From Typhlomys cinereus (taxonomy: Eukaryota; Chordata; Mammalia; Rodentia; Platacanthomyidae): DNA of 64,000 bases. Below the pieces are notes generated by a model. The model saw only the letters and a list, made by a program, of their open reading frames with translations. It was not told where the DNA came from and made no database searches. This document shows positions 58,501-64,000 of the stretch, piece by piece; position 1 is the stretch's first letter, and every line of letters begins with the position of its first letter. The stretch is from assembly GCA_023101885.1 (NCBI GenBank), contig JALPQD010000125.1, positions 2,071,501 through 2,135,500 on the forward strand. The letters run 5' to 3'. A program made the position numbers and the translations under genes.

Positions 58501-61292
58501 TTGCTTGTTGTTGGCTGCACCATCTACTTAGTACTCACTGCAGAATTGCAGAAGCTTTATTTCTGCCCTCCTGAGTTTTTCCAATAGCAGCTCCTGTGAG
58601 TGGCTCTTGTTTTGCCAGCTGCCCTGCATGTGACGCCCACACAGAGGAGTCCAGTTTGAAGCAACCTCGGTGCAGCCTAGCCGGGAAGTCTACGGTGCCT
58701 TGGGGACACTCAGCCACACTTCTTCTCTGTGATGAGCCAAGTCCCTAAGGAAGTTGCATCTGGGTGGCAGGACCTGGGTTCACTGAACCTGAGGTTTCCA
58801 TTTCTCTATTTAGGGTATCTGCTGTTCCTTACCCCTGACCCTTGGGACCTGCCTGGTAAGGAATACAATCCAATCCAGAAATGTAATACGTCACATTCAT
58901 CATGGTTCCAATACTTCAACATCGAGGAAGCCTGAGCAGGAGTACTTGGGGGTAATGGACTTATACATCCCTTACATCTTGGGAGCAACAGGAAGAGTTG
59001 GCGTCTGTAAGCTGAGACTCCAAAAAAGAAGTGTCCATAGTTGTAAAGGCAAAGCTGAGAAAAAAGTGACTTGGGCTCTGAAGGGAACAACTGTTCACTT
59101 GGTGGCTTGTAATGCCCCAATCTTGACCTGGATGCGCAGTCCTTCCTTGCACGGCCTTGAGGAATGGACCTCCTCCCGTGGAACACCAGGTAACCCCAGT
59201 TCTGAAACCCACAGGAAAGCCAAAGCTATTCCCAATAGATGTACCAGACCTACCATGATTACTGGGCAAGACTGGGGGTGGAATGGGGCAGCAGAAGAAA
59301 TCCTCAGGATTTTATGAGGATGGGTTCAGTTAAAAGGTCTGCAGAATTCAGGCTGTCTGCCATGTCACATGACAAAAGATTTCAGAGATCCCAGCTTAGT
59401 GAACCTCAGGGACCACACAGCATGGTCCCCAAAAGCAGCAACCTGAGCAAAACTGAACAGCATTTTCATTGGGCACATCATCAGTTCCATCTATCAACTT
59501 AAAATACACACAGGGAAGGCAAATAAGCCTCAGTATTAATAAACAGATGTTGGGGTTACAGAGAAAGAATACTAAGCAAAAGTAAAACATTTAGAGGTGG
59601 AAAGAAAACCCTGAAAACAGTAAGAGTCTATTCGGCTAAGGTAACAGTTCAGACATTATCCTGGTGTGCCTTGTGCTCTGAAGATTCCATGGAGACTCTC
59701 TCACCCCACCCCCATCACTGACACTAGGATTCATGAAACCACAGGGCCGGTCCTTGGGTCCACTTCACAGAAACTCACACTATGAATAGGATTTCATACA
59801 CCAGGTTAGTGCCAAGAAAGCACTGCATGCCAACATGCACACATGCCAAATTCTGAAGTCCTGAGAACAAGTCATATCTGGGTTTTGACTCCTTTTTTGA
59901 TGACCTCGGAAAAAACTATAGTATCGACCTTACATTGTGTTCACTATTTGAGGGGTTTTGCCGTTTTCACCCAGGAACTATTCTGCAAAAGTGCACTGTG
60001 TAACAGTGGGCACTGTGCAAAATAGATGGCTGTTTTCCTTTGTAGAGCTTCTAAATCATATTTTGTGCTTCTTAAATAAATACACATTGGCGAGGGCCAC
60101 AAAAGGTGCCCAGGTAGTGATGGAGCATCTTTACACAGAGAAAAGTCCAAAAGGCTTCTGCTACTGTCTAAGAAAGTCTGCTGCCAAAGAAGGAGTGGCA
60201 GGCCACTTGGGACACAGAGAAAACCAGGTAAGGAATCTATACCAGGAAACATAAAAAAAATCAGATGACTTTTCCTCTAATCTAGGGCTGGCAGTCCAGG
60301 GGAGGGACTGCCACAGGCGCCCGCATTAAGAAGTCCAGGTCAAGGCCTGTGTGTTGGTCTCTTTGGTGTGTATGTGTGGGAAAGTAGTTCTCTCCTTCGA
60401 GTACCCATGTTCTCTAGCTTTGATTTGAAGTTCTGGACTCTAGAAGACTTGATTTTTCAGGGAAACCAAGAGAAGCCACACTTTCAAGCAAATCTAAAAA
60501 TATGGCAAATGAAACTTCTCCTGAGTGCTAACTAGGATAAGCCTCAAGATCTTCAGGTCAGCACTGCAGGCAGCGGGGGCTCAGTGCCACCAGTGGTGAA
60601 CCCCAAGCCTGCTTCATATGTGTGGAGCTCAGAAAGTGCACTGCATCCCACAACCAATCCAAATCACACCAGGAATACACCTGGTTGTGCAGGTACCATG
60701 AGGAGGAGCTGTCCACAGTCCTTATATGGATATTTCAAACCAAGAGCCTCCTAGGATATAGCGCCTCTGAGATGGAGTGGATCAAACTTCACCAAACTGA
60801 AAGTCGTGGAATAACATAGCATTGAGAGCTCTGCAACAAGAAAACACGCCAAGCAGACAACAGACTTAAAGTGAAACAAACAATATGTAAAATTAATAGA
60901 GAACCTCATAGAGCAGGGAGGGATCCAAAGGTGGTAAAAGCTGGGTCTCAGGAAATGAATCTTGTTGCCACCGAGGCCCTGCAGGCTTAGGCACTGCTCC
61001 AAGTAGCCTTAGAATAAGAAACACAGGTCCTAGGGCACTGGAACACTGTGAGCTAAGACACCAGGCAAACAGTGATGTTGCTGCCCAAGAAGGCTGAGGC
61101 AGGATGATATCATTTCTACATTACCAGATTTCGACCTTAGCTGCCACCCATGGCACTGAGGATTCCCTAAGCTCTTTGCTGACTGAAGCTATTTGATTGT
61201 CATGTGGGCCAGGCAGCAGGTACTACTGGTAGCAGCAATGCAGGGGAGAGCTGAGAGGCAACCTAGATTATACAGAGTGAGACTCAGTTCTC

Positions 61293-61298
<6 letters not shown>

Positions 61299-61341
<43 letters not shown>
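61299..61341. repeat. (TC)n microsatellite
   Basis: About 21 TC units; a second pyrimidine-rich stretch (CTTCC/TCC) follows at 61,440-61,525. Confidence 0.95.
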
Positions 61342-61345
<4 letters not shown>

Positions 61346-62283
61346 GCCTCCTACAGAGACCAGTCTAGTATGGAATTTCTGACTGTGTTGATTCAATGCC
61401 CTCAGTTATGAGATTACCAGCTATCCCCACCATGACTAGATCTCCCCCACCTTTCTCCCTCCATCCCCCTCTCCTTCCTTTCTTCCTCCCTTCCTTCTCT
61501 TCTTCCTCCTCCTCCTCCTTTTTCAAATATATTACTTCCATCAATGACAGGGGTTTGTTCTGTGTGACATCAAGTGACCAGGAGCGAATCCTACTCAAAA
61601 CCCCATTAATTCATTTGGTCAGTATTGCTCCCTAATCCATAGTTCTACTTGTAAACAGATACTTTGGTGTGAGGCAGAAAGACAAAGTCAGCAAACCCTT
61701 TTTTTGAGACTGGATTTCAGAAAATTTTAAAAAGTGCAGTCTGAAGTATCACAAGATTCTCAGAGTTTCTGTGAAAAGTTTTGGTTCTCTATCTCTTTTT
61801 GTGTCTGATACAATTCTGTCAGGAATAAAGGGGGGGATAAACTTTTCTGCTGCCTTACATGTTATTTGTAGGTGAGTACAGCTACTGAACATACTACTCC
61901 TCTAGGACACAGTGCACAAAACAGTAAGAGAAAGGAGTGTGTGGACCCTGCTCCTCCCCTTCCCATGGCCAGGGCAGTGATGGCATTTCATCTGCATAGT
62001 CCAGGTCAACAGCTTCACACATCATTCATTTTCCAAAGACGCATACTTAAAGCACTTTGCACAACTCTGAACTCAGCTGTGAGGACGTAGCTGAGAAGAT
62101 GCTACCAGTTACACAATGTCTTGTAAATTCTTTTAAAACTAGCTAAATGAGGAATGAGGATTACCTAAATGGGATTCTTTTTAGGCATAGACTTGGATGA
62201 TATAAAATGATTCACAGGGAGATCACAATTCTCACACTTTTTCCAGAAGATTTAGTAGAAAACACATTATCCGTTTAGCAAGT

Positions 62284-62303
62284 ACACACACACACAAACA
62301 CAT

Positions 62304-62350
<47 letters not shown>
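62284..62350. repeat. (CA)n microsatellite
   Basis: Interrupted then pure CA over about 65 bp. Confidence 0.95.
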
Positions 62351-62355
<5 letters not shown>

Positions 62356-62640
62356 ACGTAAGACCAATGAGAAAAAAGAAGAATTTGGGAATCTAACGCA
62401 CTCTAGCTCCTTCATTATATTCTCATTGGATGACTCAAAAATTTGGAACTCTATGTCATGACCTGAATTTTATGTCCCTATATTGGGTCACTTTGGGATA
62501 AACACATTTTTATGTCAGAATTGTTATGATACTCATAAACTTGAGAATCCTCAGGTATAACCACATTTATTTCAGCTTAGTAACAGACCTCAAAACTTGA
62601 GAAGAGAAAAAGCAGTCACACTGGTCAAAAGACTCCCTGG

Positions 62641-62958
62641 GGTATGCAGCCGGGAAGAGTTCGAGATCCTTCTGGGTCAGAGAGTCGCCTGCGCTGCGTC
62701 CGGGTTCCTCCACCCCCAGAAAAGAATATAGTGTCCAGTGGCAGTGGCAGTGGGGCAGGGCCCGTGTTGCTGCATTCGCTTGGCCCATCTTTCCCACCTG
62801 TCAACCCCTGCCTCACTTCTGGAGCACCGGCTTGGTCGAGGTCCCCCCCTTAAATCTGAGAATCCTGGATGTAGACCATGGGACTGCGGGGACTGCAACC
62901 TCTAAGCAGGAGTTGGCCCCACCACCCAGTCAGGGGTCAATCACAAGACCCTGTGTAG
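62641..62958. other. GC-rich patch with several CpGs, unassigned
   Basis: Stands out from AT-rich surroundings, with CTGCGCTGCGTCCGGG and GGTCGAGGTCCCCCCC. On the minus strand AATAAATG lies just downstream at about 62,570, so a retroelement or processed-transcript origin is possible. Not identified. Confidence 0.3.
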
Positions 62959-63265
62959 TGTGGGAGCCCCGAATAATGATTGCCTGTCATGGCATTGATA
63001 TTTGCAAACCCGGTCATTCAGGTTCAGTGCTGCTGCTAGTTCTCAGTTGCAGCCAATTGCCAAAGTCTTTCAAATCTGTAGGTGGTTTGTTCCCCAAGGA
63101 ATCTATGTGTTTTCACCCTTTACTTCCCATTCCTATCTTCCAACCTTTACATTCCACCTCCCTCCTGGCTTCAGTGTCTGCAGTGGTCCTCACCTGGGGT
63201 AAATCCTTGAATAAAGAAACTCCCCTTCTCTTTTGTGGCATGATTTTGAATAATCTCACGGAGGT
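62959..63265 (+). mobile_element. Possible LTR fragment
   Basis: Begins TGTGGGAGCCCC, a common start of rodent ERVK LTRs, and has GAATAAAG near 63,212 followed by a U5-like CTCCCCTTCTCTTTTG. No clear CA end, target-site duplication or internal region is visible, so the call is weak. Confidence 0.25.
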
Positions 63266-63339
63266 GTAGTATTTCCTGAGTTCTTTCATCTTGGTGAAGT
63301 GCTGTTAGACCAACTTTGTGCAGGGTTAATAGAGACATC

Positions 63340-64000
63340 ATAGAATGCACAATCGTTTGCGTGGTCCAGGTAAGGGACCCTGCTTCCCAGGTACTCCCCA
63401 CCAGAACCCAGGTCACCAGCTCCTGCCAGCCCCTCCCACCATCCAGCCTGAACAGTGCCATAGCTGGCCAGGGCTTGGGTGGACTTTGGCCATGCCCCAG
63501 ATCCCAGGTGAAGCCTGCAGATCATCATTAGCACCTCCCCCCTTCAGCTGGCTCTGAGCACACACTTGCTTGTGTAGTTCAGGTAAGACACCCTGCTTAC
63601 AGTACTCCCTACCAGAAACCAGGTCACCCACTCCTCCCAGCCCCTCCCATCATTCAGCCTGAACAGCACCAAAGCTGGCCAGGGCTTGGGTGTACTACTG
63701 GCCATGCTCCAGTTTCCTGGTGAAGCCCACCTATCATCCTTAGCCCCTCCTCCCCTTCCACCTGTTGTGAACACATGCTGGCTCGCAGACAAAATAAGAC
63801 ATCCTCTGTCTACTAAAACTGATTTAATTGATGTACTAACAGACTAATAGCCTCATCTTGGAAATAACAATAACAACACACAAACGCACCCAACTCCAAA
63901 GCAACCACTAGTAATAACTGCCAGAGAGCAGTTATACCAACTAAATCTGTTCAGTCTGATCATTTACTAGTGAGGGGGTATGATCTCACCAGAAGAGGAG
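63340..64000 (+). mobile_element. L1 with tandem promoter monomers and internal deletion, runs off window
   Basis: Two tandem monomers (63,357-63,569 and 63,570-63,790) lead into non-monomeric L1 5' UTR (63,791-63,957). At about 63,958 the sequence switches directly to L1 3' UTR (GGTATGATCTCACCAGAA, as at 21,644-21,661 and antisense near 44,760). ORF1 and ORF2 are missing. The rest of the element lies outside the window. Confidence 0.8.
63357..63790 (+). promoter_or_regulatory. Two tandem L1 promoter monomers (213-bp step)
   Basis: CAGGTAAG occurs at 63,367 and again at 63,580, with matching ACCCTGCTT, CCAGGTCACC, CCCTCCCA, GGCCAGGGCTTGGGTG and CCTGGTGAAGCC/CCAGGTGAAGCC blocks in each unit. 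The units differ by scattered substitutions. They are probably pol II promoter units like mouse L1 monomers. Confidence 0.85.

Larger units (their letters stand above)
56670..62640. other. Low-copy flank, no intact gene recognised
   Basis: Outside the part of the right arm that can be compared. Short frames exist on both strands (for example 56,707-57,048, 57,793-58,095 and 58,946-59,317), but they match no family I know and overlap antisense frames. Near 57,780-57,840 a GAGCCTATGGGGGACAACTC stretch resembles the tail of a common rodent repeat. An exon-like segment lies at 58,815-58,856. Confidence 0.5.

Overview
The window looks like gene-poor nuclear DNA from a myodont (mouse-like) rodent. 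The evidence is the mix of repeats: B1 and B2 SINEs, L1 elements with mouse-like tandem promoter monomers in the 5' UTR, long (CA)n/(TG)n microsatellites, and a U6 snRNA pseudogene. The young B2 form has a long GC-rich body, a CA-rich 3' part and an ATTGAATAAATAATAATAA-type tail. It is not the house mouse or rat consensus as I know it, so a dipodoid, spalacid or other non-murine lineage is possible; I cannot name the species. I found no intact protein-coding gene.

Layout: the dominant structure is a very large, imperfect inverted duplication. The left arm runs from the window start to about 22,156, and the right arm, in inverted order, from about 27,081 to at least 51,480. A spacer of about 4.9 kb separates them. 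Going inwards, each arm carries an outer L1 (minus strand on the left, plus on the right), a monomer-like block, old B2 and B1 copies, a truncated U6 pseudogene, old repeats, and an inner L1 pointing at the centre. Stretches aligned by eye are roughly 90-96% identical. The left edge of the window cuts the left arm, so the true outer boundary cannot be seen.

The arms differ by later insertions: young B2 copies, one solo LTR and several 5'-truncated L1s, many with clear target-site duplications. The arms are therefore genuinely diverged loci and not a fold-back assembly artefact. The inner break lies inside the L1 3' UTR: the left copy keeps the full 3' end and the right copy is cut next to a (TTTA)n/(GT)n microsatellite.

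The spacer (22,157-27,080) holds the end of the left inner L1, B1 copies, a tetranucleotide microsatellite, a TATA-box promoter-like block and a young B2. To the right of the outer L1 (56,670-63,340) is mostly low-copy DNA with microsatellites and no recognisable gene. The window ends in another L1 5' end with two ~213-bp promoter monomers, whose 5' UTR runs directly into L1 3' UTR sequence.

No multi-gene system was found. The points worth following are the palindrome and its breakpoints, the L1 promoter monomers and the internally deleted L1, a hairpin in the L1 3' UTR, a 34-bp TATA-containing inverted match in the spacer, and a 99-codon open frame retained in both arms.
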